From contig NZ_CP104275.1 in NCBI RefSeq assembly GCF_025244925.1, positions 3,100,001-3,164,000 on the forward strand: 64,000 nucleotides of DNA. Direction: 5' to 3'. This DNA comes from Arthrobacter zhaoxinii (GTDB lineage: Bacteria > Actinomycetota > Actinomycetes > Actinomycetales > Micrococcaceae). The notes under the pieces were generated by a model that worked only from the letters and a program-made list of their open reading frames with translations, searched no databases and had not been told where the DNA came from. A program made the translations under genes and the position numbers. Shown here one piece after another: positions 17,630 to 26,073 of this stretch (positions are counted from its first letter, which is position 1; the number at the start of each line of letters is the position of its first letter).

Positions 17630-18706
17630 ATGTCAGCGCCGCTAGGCAGTGCATTGGCGCAACGCGTCGTGGACCGCATCTCCCCCACGCTTCACCACAA
17701 CGTCAACGTCATGGACGCAGCGGGACTCATCATCGCCTCGCGGGACGCCTCCCGCATCGGGACACTGCACGCGGGTGCCCGGGAGGCCGCAGCCACGGGT
17801 AAACCCGTCGTCATCCGGCCCTCCGCGGAACGCGACGGCATGCGGGCCGGCGTGAATTGTCCGATTGAACTCGACGGTGCCGTGGTCGGGGTGGTCGGCC
17901 TGACCGGCGCCCCCGACGTGGTGATGCCGCTGGCCGACGTCGTGGTCCTGACCATCCGGCTGCTGCTCGAGCGCGACCGGGAGATGGACAGTACCGCGTT
18001 GCGCGAGGCGCGGGACAGGGAACTGCTCGCGCGCCTGGTCAACGGCGGCTCCCCGTCGGTGTCCCTGGAACGGGACCTGGCGAAGGGTTCCCCATCCCTG
18101 CCGGGGCCGTGGCGGCTGGCGGCCGTCCTGGACCGCTCCTCCGCAGGTCCTCCCGCCCACCGGCTCCCTGTCCGTTCCGGCCCGGTGGGTGATCTGGTGT
18201 CCCGGTCGGGCCGCTACCGCTCGGCTTCGTTCCAGGGCGCCCTCTGGATCCTGCTGGCAGCCCACGACGCCGGAGCGCTCAGCGCCGCGGCGTCGGACAG
18301 CGGTTCGGTGCTGCTGCTGGGCGATACCTGCACCGGGACGGAGTCGCTGCAGTCGTCCGCGAGGTCCCTCGGGCTCCTGGTTGCCCGTCCGGAGATCCTC
18401 CCCCCGGCATCCGCCGTCCTCCATCTTCGGGAGTTAAGCGCCGAGCTGGCCGTGGCCTGCATGCCCCGCGAAACTGCCGGGCATCTGGCCGCCCGCATAG
18501 CTGACCTGACCGACACCCAGCGGACCACGCTGTCCGCTTTCCTGGACGCCGGCGGGTCCTTCTCCGAGGTTTCCCGCGTCCTCTACGCCCACCGGAACAC
18601 CATCATCCAGAGACTCGACCGCATTGCGGAGGTGACGCAACTGAACCCCCGGAACGCACATCAGGCGTTGACGCTGCGGCTGGGTCTGGTGGCTGCACGT
18701 GCATAA
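17630..18706 (+). CDS. CdaR-type sugar diacid/glycerate transcription regulator
   Basis: A 358-residue regulator. The N-terminal diacid-recognition domain (about 5-130, including NVNVMDAAGLIIASRD and GVNCPIELDGAVVGVVGLTG) is joined to a C-terminal PucR-type helix-turn-helix (about 305-355: FLDAGGSFSEVSRVLYAHRN and TIIQRLDRIAEV). E. coli CdaR activates glucarate, galactarate and glycerate genes. Downstream on the same strand are glycerate kinase and a GntP permease, which fits a local activator sensing glycerate or a sugar acid. Confidence 0.87.
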   Translation: MSAPLGSALAQRVVDRISPTLHHNVNVMDAAGLIIASRDASRIGTLHAGAREAAATGKPVVIRPSAERDGMRAGVNCPIELDGAVVGVVGLTGAPDVVMPLADVVVLTIRLLLERDREMDSTALREARDRELLARLVNGGSPSVSLERDLAKGSPSLPGPWRLAAVLDRSSAGPPAHRLPVRSGPVGDLVSRSGRYRSASFQGALWILLAAHDAGALSAAASDSGSVLLLGDTCTGTESLQSSARSLGLLVARPEILPPASAVLHLRELSAELAVACMPRETAGHLAARIADLTDTQRTTLSAFLDAGGSFSEVSRVLYAHRNTIIQRLDRIAEVTQLNPRNAHQALTLRLGLVAARA

Positions 18707-18716
18707 CCCGTGCGTT

Positions 18717-18758
18717 ATGACCACTAAACAGCTCTAAAAGAGAATACTTAGTGGTCAT
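18717..18758. promoter_or_regulatory. Nested inverted repeat between regulator and glycerate kinase
   Basis: ATGACCACTAA (18717-18727) and TTAGTGGTCAT (18748-18758) are exact 11-base inverted copies. Inside the 20-base spacer CTCT-AAA-AGAG forms a second hairpin. The right arm runs into TTTTCG. It could be the regulator gene's terminator or a CdaR operator for the glycerate genes. Just downstream are two TTGACA copies (18781, 18795) and a CACTCT/AGAGTG inverted pair overlapping the kinase start. Confidence 0.5.
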
Positions 18759-18802
18759 TTTCGCCATAGGACTGTGAGTATTGACACTCTAATGTTGACA
18801 GA

Positions 18803-20032
18803 GTGCCAAATTCCCGCCCCGCCGTAATTGTCGTCGCGCCCGATTCGTTTAAGGGCAGTGTTTCGGCCGCCGGTGCCGCCGCGGCCATGGCCCGCGGCGC
18901 GCGCTTGGCGTTCGGCGCGGCTGCCGAGATCGTTGAGCTGCCAATGGCCGACGGCGGCGAGGGGACACTCGACGCTCTGCTGGCAACCTGGCATCGCCCG
19001 CACTTGAGCATGGCAACTACCGACGCGCTGGGACGCCCGAAGGCGGCCCGCTACGGCAGCTCTGCAGACGGCCGGGTCGGCATCATCGAAGCCGCCGAGG
19101 GAAACGGTCTCCCTGATGTCTCGGACGTCCCCCTGCAGCCGCTGCGGGCGGACAGCCACGGGGTGGGCACCATCGCTAAGCGGCTCCTGGATGACGGCGC
19201 CGAGGAGATCCTGCTGTGTATTGGCGGTTCAGCCAGTACGGACGGCGGAACCGGCCTGCTCACAGCCTTGGGGGCGCGCTTTCTGGACGCAGCCGGCAAT
19301 CCCGTAGCGCCAGGCGGCGGCGGGCTCGGCAGTATCTGCTCCGTCGACACATCCGGGCTGCATCCGCGTGCGGCCACCGTGCAGTGGAGGATCGCCGTCG
19401 ACGTGGACAATCCCCTGTGCGGGGAACGAGGAGCGGCGGCGGTTTTCGGGCCGCAGAAGGGTGCAGGCCCGGCGGACATCGAGTTGCTTGACGCCGGTCT
19501 CGCCAACCTCGCCCGGGTCCTTGCCGACCTCGCTGCAGGAACCCGGCCACCGGCGGAGGGCAAGTCCGGCCGTCAGGGCCCGCCCTATCTCTCCACCCCC
19601 GGTTTCGGTGCTGCCGGCGGCCTGCCGTTGGCGCTGGTTGCCCTGCTCGGAGCAGAAACCGTTCCGGGAGCGGAACTGGTGGCAGACGCGGTCGGCCTCG
19701 ACGCCGCCCTGGCGCGCGCCGACGTCGTCCTGACCGGTGAAGGCTGCCTGGATACACAGTCGCTGGGCGGCAAAGTGGTAGATGCGGTCCGCCGCCTCGC
19801 GCCGGCGTCCGCCCCCGTCCTTGTCGTCGCCGGAACCGTCCAGCTCAGCGCGGCGCAGTGCCGGGAGGCCGGCATCACTGCTGCCGTGTCCATCGCCCGG
19901 GGAGCCTCGACGCTCCCCGAACTTACGGCCGCTGCGGACATCCTCATCGAGGACGCCGCTGCCCACATCTGCTCCGCGCTTGCGTTCGACTCCGCCGCAC
20001 CAAGGAGTTTGGGACTTCACGAAAACTCGTGA
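18803..20032 (+). CDS. Glycerate kinase (GlxK/GarK family)
   Basis: A 409-residue glycerate kinase. VVAPDSFKGSVSA at the N-terminus, ELPMADGGEGTLDAL (about 47-61), CIGGSASTDGGTG (about 138), and the C-terminal VVLTGEGCLDTQSLGGK are the family signatures. It phosphorylates glycerate to 2- or 3-phosphoglycerate. The start is GTG 18803 with no ribosome binding site in front, so a short-leader or leaderless transcript is possible. The permease gene follows 55 bases later. Confidence 0.92.
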   Translation: MPNSRPAVIVVAPDSFKGSVSAAGAAAAMARGARLAFGAAAEIVELPMADGGEGTLDALLATWHRPHLSMATTDALGRPKAARYGSSADGRVGIIEAAEGNGLPDVSDVPLQPLRADSHGVGTIAKRLLDDGAEEILLCIGGSASTDGGTGLLTALGARFLDAAGNPVAPGGGGLGSICSVDTSGLHPRAATVQWRIAVDVDNPLCGERGAAAVFGPQKGAGPADIELLDAGLANLARVLADLAAGTRPPAEGKSGRQGPPYLSTPGFGAAGGLPLALVALLGAETVPGAELVADAVGLDAALARADVVLTGEGCLDTQSLGGKVVDAVRRLAPASAPVLVVAGTVQLSAAQCREAGITAAVSIARGASTLPELTAAADILIEDAAAHICSALAFDSAAPRSLGLHENS

Positions 20033-20087
20033 TTCCATGATTTGCCCTGTTGATGAACACCGAAGTTTTTCACTTTAAAGGAACCCC

Positions 20088-21443
20088 ATGATTGATCTGC
20101 TGATATTGCTGCTGCTGGTGATCGGCATCGTCGCCGTCACGGCGAAGCTGAAAATCTCGCCATTCCTCGCCCTCCTCGCAGCCGCCTTTATCGGGGCATT
20201 GGCGTTCCGCCTGCCGGTTGAGGAAATCATCCCGACCATTACGACGGCGTTCGGCAACACCATGGGCAACATCGGCCTGGTGATCCTTTTCGGCACGATG
20301 ATCGGTGTAATCCTTGAGCGGTCCGGCGGCGCGATTGCCATGGCTGACGCGCTGATCAAGGTCCTGGGAACGCGGTTTCCCACCCTGACCATGAGCATCA
20401 TCGGCTACATCGTGTCCATTCCCGTGTTCTGCGATTCCGGGTACATCATTCTCAACTCGCTCAAGAAAGCCATGGCTGAGCGGGCCAAGGTGTCCCTGGT
20501 CGCCATGTCGATAGCGTTGATGACCGGCCTGTATGCCACCCACACAATGGTTCCGCCCACTCCGGGTCCGCTGGCCGCCGCGTCCAACCTGAATGTGGTG
20601 GACAGCCTCGGCCTGCTGATTGTCCTCGGCCTCGTGGTGGCCGCAATTTCGGCGGGGGCCGCCCTGCTCTTCGCCAACCGGTTCCTGAACAAGGACGTTG
20701 AACTGCTGCCCGTTCCCGCCGAAGAGGCGGACGTGAGCTACGAGGATCTGCGGACCCAGTACGGAAAGCTGCCAAGCGCCTTCATGGCCTTCCTGCCGAT
20801 CCTGCTGCCTATTGCGCTCATCTGCCTGTCCTCGATAGCCAAGCTGCCCGGCGCGCCCATGGGTAGCGGCGGCCTGTCCGCAACCGTGAATTTTGTCGGC
20901 ACCCCCGTGGTGGCGCTGGCGCTCGGCCTGGGGGCGGCGGTGTTCCTGCTGCGCGGCAAGGGCAAGCTCGAGTCCTTCAACACCCAGATCACGGATTCCA
21001 TCGTGCTGGCAGCCCCCATCCTGCTGATCACCAGTGCCGGGGCAGCCTTCGGCGGAGTGCTGGGCAAGAGCTCCATCACCGCTTTCCTGTCCGACAACCT
21101 GGCAACGCTGGGTCTGGGCATTGCGGTGCCGTTCGTGATCTCCGCGGCGCTGAAGACGGCGCAGGGGTCCTCCACGGTTGCCATGGTGACGACGTCGGCC
21201 ATGCTCCTGCCGCTGCTGGAGCCGCTGGGGCTGGCCGGTGGTGCAGGTCCCGTCCTCGCAGTGCTCGCCGTCGGTGCCGGTGCCATGGTGGTGTCACACG
21301 CCAACGACTCGTACTTCTGGGTGGTCTCCCAGTTCAGCCGCATTCCGACGGCCACCGCGTACCGCACGCTGACACCGGCCACGGCCGTGCAGGGTGTTGC
21401 CGGCTTTGCAGCGGTATGGGTCCTGAGCCTGTTCCTGCTCTAA
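20088..21443 (+). CDS. GntP family permease (gluconate/glycerate)
   Basis: A 451-residue transporter with about 12 hydrophobic segments and GntP family features, including the HTMVPPTPGPLAAA motif near residue 155 and the C-terminal SHANDSYFWVVSQFS. Family members import gluconate and related hydroxy-acids with protons. Its place behind glycerate kinase suggests glycerate as substrate. AAAGGA is well placed before the ATG. Confidence 0.9.
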   Translation: MIDLLILLLLVIGIVAVTAKLKISPFLALLAAAFIGALAFRLPVEEIIPTITTAFGNTMGNIGLVILFGTMIGVILERSGGAIAMADALIKVLGTRFPTLTMSIIGYIVSIPVFCDSGYIILNSLKKAMAERAKVSLVAMSIALMTGLYATHTMVPPTPGPLAAASNLNVVDSLGLLIVLGLVVAAISAGAALLFANRFLNKDVELLPVPAEEADVSYEDLRTQYGKLPSAFMAFLPILLPIALICLSSIAKLPGAPMGSGGLSATVNFVGTPVVALALGLGAAVFLLRGKGKLESFNTQITDSIVLAAPILLITSAGAAFGGVLGKSSITAFLSDNLATLGLGIAVPFVISAALKTAQGSSTVAMVTTSAMLLPLLEPLGLAGGAGPVLAVLAVGAGAMVVSHANDSYFWVVSQFSRIPTATAYRTLTPATAVQGVAGFAAVWVLSLFLL

Positions 21444-21576
21444 AGGCGGACGGTGCCCGGCGGAATAAATAGCCGGCGGGGGTACCCGGCCGGCGGACGC
21501 AGGTCCATACTTCTGCCGTAGCTGGTGCCGTACACCTTGATTCCGGCCCTGCCGCCGGGCACGGAGGGGAGCCGAT

Positions 21577-23043
21577 ATGTCCACAGTCGCCGGAGGCGGT
21601 CGTTCTGTTCTCCGCCGCAAGCCCATTGAGGAAATCGACGAGGAGAAAACCGGGAACAAGCTGTTCAAGAGCCTCGGCCTCTGGCAGCTGACGGCCATCG
21701 GTGTGGGCGGGATCATCGGCATCGGCATCTTCACTCTGGCCGGGCTCGTGGCCAACGGCGGTGCCGATGCCTCCCCCGTGGGCCCGGCGGTGCTGATCTC
21801 GTTCCTGGTGGCCGGCCTGGCCAGCGCCGCCGCGGCCCTGTCCTACGCCGAGTTCGCAGGGATGGTGCCGCGCGCCGGGTCCGCCTACACCTACGGGTAT
21901 GTGGCGCTGGGCGAACTGATCGGATGGTTCATCGGCTGGGACCTGCTCCTTGAATACACTGCGATCGTGGCTGTGGTGGCCATCGGCATCTCCGGCTATT
22001 TCACCGAGTTCCTCGCCGGTTTCGGCATCGACATGCCGGTCTGGATGCAGGGCACCGGGGATACCGTAGAGGGCGGACTGATCAACCTTCCCGCCGCCGT
22101 CGTCTGCCTGTTCATCACGTGGATCCTCAGCCGCGGGACCAAGACCTTCGGCCGCTTTGAACTGGTGGCCGTGGGCCTGAAAGTCCTGCTGATTGTGTTC
22201 ATTGTGGGGCTGGGGTTTTTCTACGTGGACACGGACAATTACACGCCGTTCCTGCCCAGCGGTTTCGGGGCGGTGTTCACCGGGGCGGCCACCGTGTTCT
22301 TTGCCGTCTTCGGCTATGACGCCATGAGCACCGCCGCCGAGGAAGCCACGGACGGCAAGAAACACATGCCCAAGGCCATCCTGCTCTCCCTGGCCATTGC
22401 GATGGTCCTGTACATCCTGGCTACCCTGGTGCTGACCGGAATGCAGAATTACCAGGACATCAGCCCCACCGCCGGTTTCGCCTCGGCCTTCCAGTCCGTC
22501 GGGCTGCCCGTCATCGCCACCGTCATTTCCGCCTTCGCCGTGCTGTCCATCCTCACCGTGATGCTCACGTTCCTACTCGGTGTCACCCGCGTTTGGTTCT
22601 CCATGAGCCGGGACGGGCTGCTGCCGGCCTGGTTCTCCGGAACGGACAAGCGCGGCACCCCGCAGCGCGTAACCTGGATCGCCGGCGGCACCTCGGCCCT
22701 GCTGGCCGGGTTCTTCCCCATCCGTGCCGTGGCCGACCTGACGAACATCGGCATCCTCGCCGCCTTCGTGGTGGTCTGCGTGGCCGTGATTGTGCTGCGC
22801 TACCGCCAGCCGGACGCCCCGCGTGAATTCCGGCTGCCCCTGATGCCCTGGGTGCCGGCGTTCGGGGTGCTGGCCTCCGGATTCCTGATGCTGCAGCTGC
22901 ATTGGGAAACCTGGCTACGGTTCGGCATCTGGCTGGTGATCGGAATGCTGGTGTACGCGGTCTACGGGTACCGGCATTCCCTGCTCAATCCTCGCAGTCC
23001 GAGGCACCTGTCCCTCCGCGCGAATCCCCGGCCGGAAAACTGA
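21577..23043 (+). CDS. APC family amino acid permease
   Basis: A 488-residue amino acid/polyamine/cation permease with 12 predicted membrane segments. The first segment has GVGGIIGIGIFTLAG, the unwound substrate-binding helix typical of cationic amino acid transporters (CAT/YfnA type). The sixth region FAVFGYDAMSTAAEEATDGKKHMPKAI is equally typical in character. GGAGGGGAG precedes the ATG. Substrate unknown. It stands alone. Confidence 0.88.
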   Translation: MSTVAGGGRSVLRRKPIEEIDEEKTGNKLFKSLGLWQLTAIGVGGIIGIGIFTLAGLVANGGADASPVGPAVLISFLVAGLASAAAALSYAEFAGMVPRAGSAYTYGYVALGELIGWFIGWDLLLEYTAIVAVVAIGISGYFTEFLAGFGIDMPVWMQGTGDTVEGGLINLPAAVVCLFITWILSRGTKTFGRFELVAVGLKVLLIVFIVGLGFFYVDTDNYTPFLPSGFGAVFTGAATVFFAVFGYDAMSTAAEEATDGKKHMPKAILLSLAIAMVLYILATLVLTGMQNYQDISPTAGFASAFQSVGLPVIATVISAFAVLSILTVMLTFLLGVTRVWFSMSRDGLLPAWFSGTDKRGTPQRVTWIAGGTSALLAGFFPIRAVADLTNIGILAAFVVVCVAVIVLRYRQPDAPREFRLPLMPWVPAFGVLASGFLMLQLHWETWLRFGIWLVIGMLVYAVYGYRHSLLNPRSPRHLSLRANPRPEN

Positions 23044-23162
23044 CCGTACTGCCTCAACACGCAATGTTGCCGGGCATAATATCTTCCCATTCAATAAATA
23101 CCGGCTATTATCTCGCTTACGGGTTCCGAATATTGAAGCCCTTAGCCGGGGGGAATAGTTAA

Positions 23163-23561
23163 ATGGGCAGTCAGTCTCAGACCATGCCTGCTGCGCGGAG
23201 GCGGTCCGCCATGCTTTTCCGCCGTGCCCGCAGCGGCCTTGTGCTCATTGCCGTTTTCTGGATCTGGATGCTTTTCGGCGCCGCTGATTTTGTTGCCGCT
23301 CTTTTCGGTTCGCCCATACATGCTGCTCTTGCCGTATTTGCTCTCGGCACATTGACACTTATATCGCTGCTTTTCCTCCCCATTTGTCTTGCGTACCTCG
23401 TGCTCAACCGGCCGTCGATGCGGGCCGGGTCGCCGGCCGCATCCGCCCGCCGGACGCAGGGCAACGGCCTGGCACCCGTGATCCGGATGATGCCCCGCCG
23501 CGACGCTGCCCGTGGCGAGACCGTCCGCGCAGCCGCTGAACGGCAGGACCTCGCTTCCTAA
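23163..23561 (+). CDS. Small two-helix membrane protein, function unknown
   Basis: A 132-residue protein with two hydrophobic segments (about 25-50 and 58-83), a basic N-terminus and a long basic C-terminal tail (about 84-132). GGGGGG and a 9-base spacer precede the ATG. The upstream DNA is unusually AT-rich for this genome, as expected for a promoter. No family recognised. Confidence 0.6.
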   Translation: MGSQSQTMPAARRRSAMLFRRARSGLVLIAVFWIWMLFGAADFVAALFGSPIHAALAVFALGTLTLISLLFLPICLAYLVLNRPSMRAGSPAASARRTQGNGLAPVIRMMPRRDAARGETVRAAAERQDLAS

Positions 23562-23602
23562 CCCGCGCCGGCGCCCCGTCCTTCCGGAGGCTCCGTCCAG
23601 GA

Positions 23603-23929
23603 ATGTCAGAGGCAGTTGCCATTGTGGAGGGCATGAGTTCCTCCATAGGCACCCGGATGCCCTCCGCCCCCGCCGGCCCTGTCACCCACGCCCACTACCG
23701 CCGGGAACCCTACGTCCGCTGCCGGACCGGAAACGGCACCGTTGATGCAAAGGCCGTGGCCTGGACCCGCACGGAGGTCCTCCTGCACTGGATCGACGAC
23801 GACGGCCAAGCCCACAACCGGTGGACGCCGGCTCCCACAGTGCGGAGGATTGCCCGCGATGAATCCGTCTGGCGTGATCCCTACGACGACTTCCGCTTCT
23901 ACTACCAGGCCTCCCTCGCCGCCGCCTGA
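23603..23929 (+). CDS. Small soluble protein, function unknown
   Basis: A 108-residue protein. The C-terminal two-thirds has a compact, charged and aromatic pattern (HYRREPYVRCRTGNG, VLLHWIDDDGQAHNRW, ESVWRDPYDDFRFYYQ) that looks like a real small domain. The start is uncertain: ATG 23603 lies 12 bases after GGAGG, while ATG 23633 follows GGAGGG too closely. No family recognised. Confidence 0.55.
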   Translation: MSEAVAIVEGMSSSIGTRMPSAPAGPVTHAHYRREPYVRCRTGNGTVDAKAVAWTRTEVLLHWIDDDGQAHNRWTPAPTVRRIARDESVWRDPYDDFRFYYQASLAAA

Positions 23930-24115
23930 CCGGGTGCTCCCGGACAGGACAAGAACCGCAGCACCGAAACCCTATTCCGTCGATACTTGCGCGCCGCGCA
24001 TCCTTGATTTTTGAAGTTATTCACTGCAGCTGGAAGTGGCGGGATACCTGCCCCGGAAGCGTCCGGCGGGACCCCTGACAGACACGAAGGAATAACGGTT
24101 CACTAAAGGAGGGGT

Positions 24116-24160
24116 TTGACCTTGACATCGGCGTCCCAACAAATATCGTTCTCGGCATGA
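24116..24160 (+). CDS. Possible 14-codon leader peptide overlapping the next start
   Basis: AAAGGAGGGG at 24105-24114 is one of the strongest ribosome binding sites in the window, yet it lies too far from the next gene's ATG. A TTG at 24116 opens a 14-codon frame, MTLTSASQQISFSA, whose TGA overlaps the following ATG as ATGA. The spacer to this TTG is very short and TTG 24122 is an alternative, so this is tentative. Confidence 0.25.
   Translation: MTLTSASQQISFSA
24122..24149 (+). promoter_or_regulatory. Candidate promoter giving a leaderless transcript
   Basis: TTGACA at 24122-24127 and TATCGT at 24144-24149 are 16 bases apart. Initiation 7-8 bases downstream would fall at the ATG 24157 of the next gene, which has no ribosome binding site of its own. 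Confidence 0.4.
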
Positions 24161-24648
24161 TCAATTCAGTCTCGAGCCTTCCGTTTGTCATTTCTGCGTC
24201 CGAATTCACCACTACAACCACCGATCCGGCCGTAAGCGCCGGCGCCCTTTTCGGTGGCTTCCTCGTTATGCTGGTCATCTCCGCCGTAGTCGGCGGCCTT
24301 GCAATGATGGGCATGTTCAAGAAAGCCGGCCGCAAGACCTGGGAAGCGTTTATTCCCGTGTACTCCACTGTGGTGCTGTTCCGCATAGCGGGCATGTCCG
24401 GCTGGTGGCTGCTGGCCCTCATGGTGCCGATCCTGCAGATCGTGGCCATGGTGCTCCTGGCAATCAACCTTGCGAAGGTCTTCGGCCAGACCGCGGTCAT
24501 TGCGGTGCTGCTTGTCCTGTTCAGCTTCGTGATGTACTTCTACCTCTCCTACGGCTCCGCCCGCTACCTCGGCCCGCAGGCCAGCAAGGGGCCCCTGGGC
24601 GCAACCGGCGACCAGAGCTACCCCAGCTACACACCGGCCAGCAACTAA
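24157..24648 (+). CDS. DUF5684-type membrane protein
   Basis: A 163-residue protein with three or four hydrophobic segments and the family pattern GMFKKAGRKTWEAFIPVYSTVVLFRIAGMSGWW, in which a short amphipathic loop joins two helices (residues about 50-80). The C-terminus is a Ser/Pro-rich tail. Function is unknown. The ATG has no ribosome binding site but is preceded by a possible promoter and leader frame. A strong terminator follows. Confidence 0.8.
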   Translation: MINSVSSLPFVISASEFTTTTTDPAVSAGALFGGFLVMLVISAVVGGLAMMGMFKKAGRKTWEAFIPVYSTVVLFRIAGMSGWWLLALMVPILQIVAMVLLAINLAKVFGQTAVIAVLLVLFSFVMYFYLSYGSARYLGPQASKGPLGATGDQSYPSYTPASN

Positions 24649-24668
24649 CACCCTCCCCATCCGTCCGA

Positions 24669-24704
24669 GGCGCGCATCCGCATGGGATGCGCGCCTTCTT
24701 CGTT
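24669..24704 (+). terminator. Intrinsic terminator after the DUF5684 gene
   Basis: GGCGCGCATCC and GGATGCGCGCC form an 11-bp stem with a 5-base loop, followed by TTCTTCGTT. It starts 20 bases after the stop codon. Confidence 0.85.
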
Positions 24705-24811
24705 GCCCCCGGCCCCTTCCCGGCCGGCACGCCGGCAGGATGCTCCGCGCTTCGGAGGGGACCCACGAACATTTGTTAGGGGCGCCGAACTTTAGGTGCT
24801 AGGTTGCTGTC

Positions 24812-26071
24812 ATGGCACGTACCGTCCCGCTCCCCGACACCACCGCGCGCCCCGCAGCCCGTCCCCGCAACATCCTGTGGCTGCTCGGCCCCGCACTGGT
24901 GGCCGGCGTCGCCTACCTGGACCCGGGCAACGTCGCCAGCAACATGACCGCAGGAGCGCAGTTCGGCTATCTGCTGGTCTGGGTGGTGGTAACCGGCAAC
25001 GTCATGGCATGGCTGATCCAGTACCTCTCGGCCAAGCTCGGCCTGGTCACCGGCCGCAGCCTGCCCGAGCTGCTCGGCGAACGCATCGGCAGGAAACCGG
25101 CCCGGCGGCTGTACTGGCTGCAGGCCGAACTGGTGGCCATGGCCACCGACGTGGCGGAGGTGATCGGCGGCGCCGTTGCGCTCTGGCTGCTCTTTGACCT
25201 CCCCCTGTTCCTGGGCGGGATCATCACCGGCGGCATTTCCATAGTGGTGCTGCAGCTGCAGAACAGCGGCCGGCACCGGAGCTTCGAATATGTCATTGTC
25301 ACGCTGATGCTGGTGATTGCCGTCGGCTTCACCGCCGGCGTCTTCCTCAACCCGCCCGACGGCGGTGCGGTGGTCGAAGGCCTCGTGCCCCGTTTCGAAG
25401 GCAGCGAGTCGGTGCTGCTCGCGGCGTCCATTCTGGGCGCCACCGTAATGCCGCACGCCATTTACGCGCATTCCGCCCTGACCCGTGACCGGTTCCCCGG
25501 ACGCACCGCAACCCTGACAACTACCCGGCTGATCAAGGCCACCAAGTGGGACGTGACCATCGCGCTGGCCGTGGCGGGGTCGGTGAACCTGGCCATCCTG
25601 CTGCTCGCCGCCGGGTCGCTCCAGGGCGTGGCGGGAACTGACACGCTCGAGGGTGCGCATGCTGCCATTGCCGCATCGCTGGGCGGGGTGGTGGCCACCC
25701 TGTTCGCCGTCGGGCTGCTCGCGTCCGGTTTGGCTTCGACGTCGGTGGGCGCGTATGCGGGCGCCGAGATCATGCAGGGCCTGCTGAAGATCCGCATTCC
25801 CATGCTGCTGCGCCGCCTGATCACCCTGCTTCCCGCACTGGCGATCCTCGCCGTCGGCATCGATCCCACCTGGGCGCTGATCCTCAGCCAGGTCATCCTC
25901 TCCTTCGGCATTCCGTTCGCCTTGATTCCGCTGGTCTGGCTGACCGCGCAGCGGGACCTGATGGGGAGCCACCGCAACCACTGGTGGACCACGGGCCTGG
26001 GCGTGCTGGTCTCGGTGCTGCTGGTTGGACTGAACGTCACCCTGCTGGTGCTGACCTTCACCGGCGCCTGA
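24812..26071 (+). CDS. mntH: Nramp-type divalent metal transporter (MntH)
   Basis: A 419-residue Nramp transporter with 11 membrane segments. The first helix has the metal-binding AYLDPGNVASN (Asp and Asn ligands), and the sixth has ATVMPHAIYAHS. These are the hallmark motifs for Mn2+/Fe2+ uptake coupled to protons. The ATG has no strong ribosome binding site. Upstream, TTAGGTGCTAGG at about 24792 resembles half of a DtxR-family site, which would suit a manganese or iron repressor, but only one arm is present. Confidence 0.92.
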   Translation: MARTVPLPDTTARPAARPRNILWLLGPALVAGVAYLDPGNVASNMTAGAQFGYLLVWVVVTGNVMAWLIQYLSAKLGLVTGRSLPELLGERIGRKPARRLYWLQAELVAMATDVAEVIGGAVALWLLFDLPLFLGGIITGGISIVVLQLQNSGRHRSFEYVIVTLMLVIAVGFTAGVFLNPPDGGAVVEGLVPRFEGSESVLLAASILGATVMPHAIYAHSALTRDRFPGRTATLTTTRLIKATKWDVTIALAVAGSVNLAILLLAAGSLQGVAGTDTLEGAHAAIAASLGGVVATLFAVGLLASGLASTSVGAYAGAEIMQGLLKIRIPMLLRRLITLLPALAILAVGIDPTWALILSQVILSFGIPFALIPLVWLTAQRDLMGSHRNHWWTTGLGVLVSVLLVGLNVTLLVLTFTGA

Positions 26072-26073
26072 GG

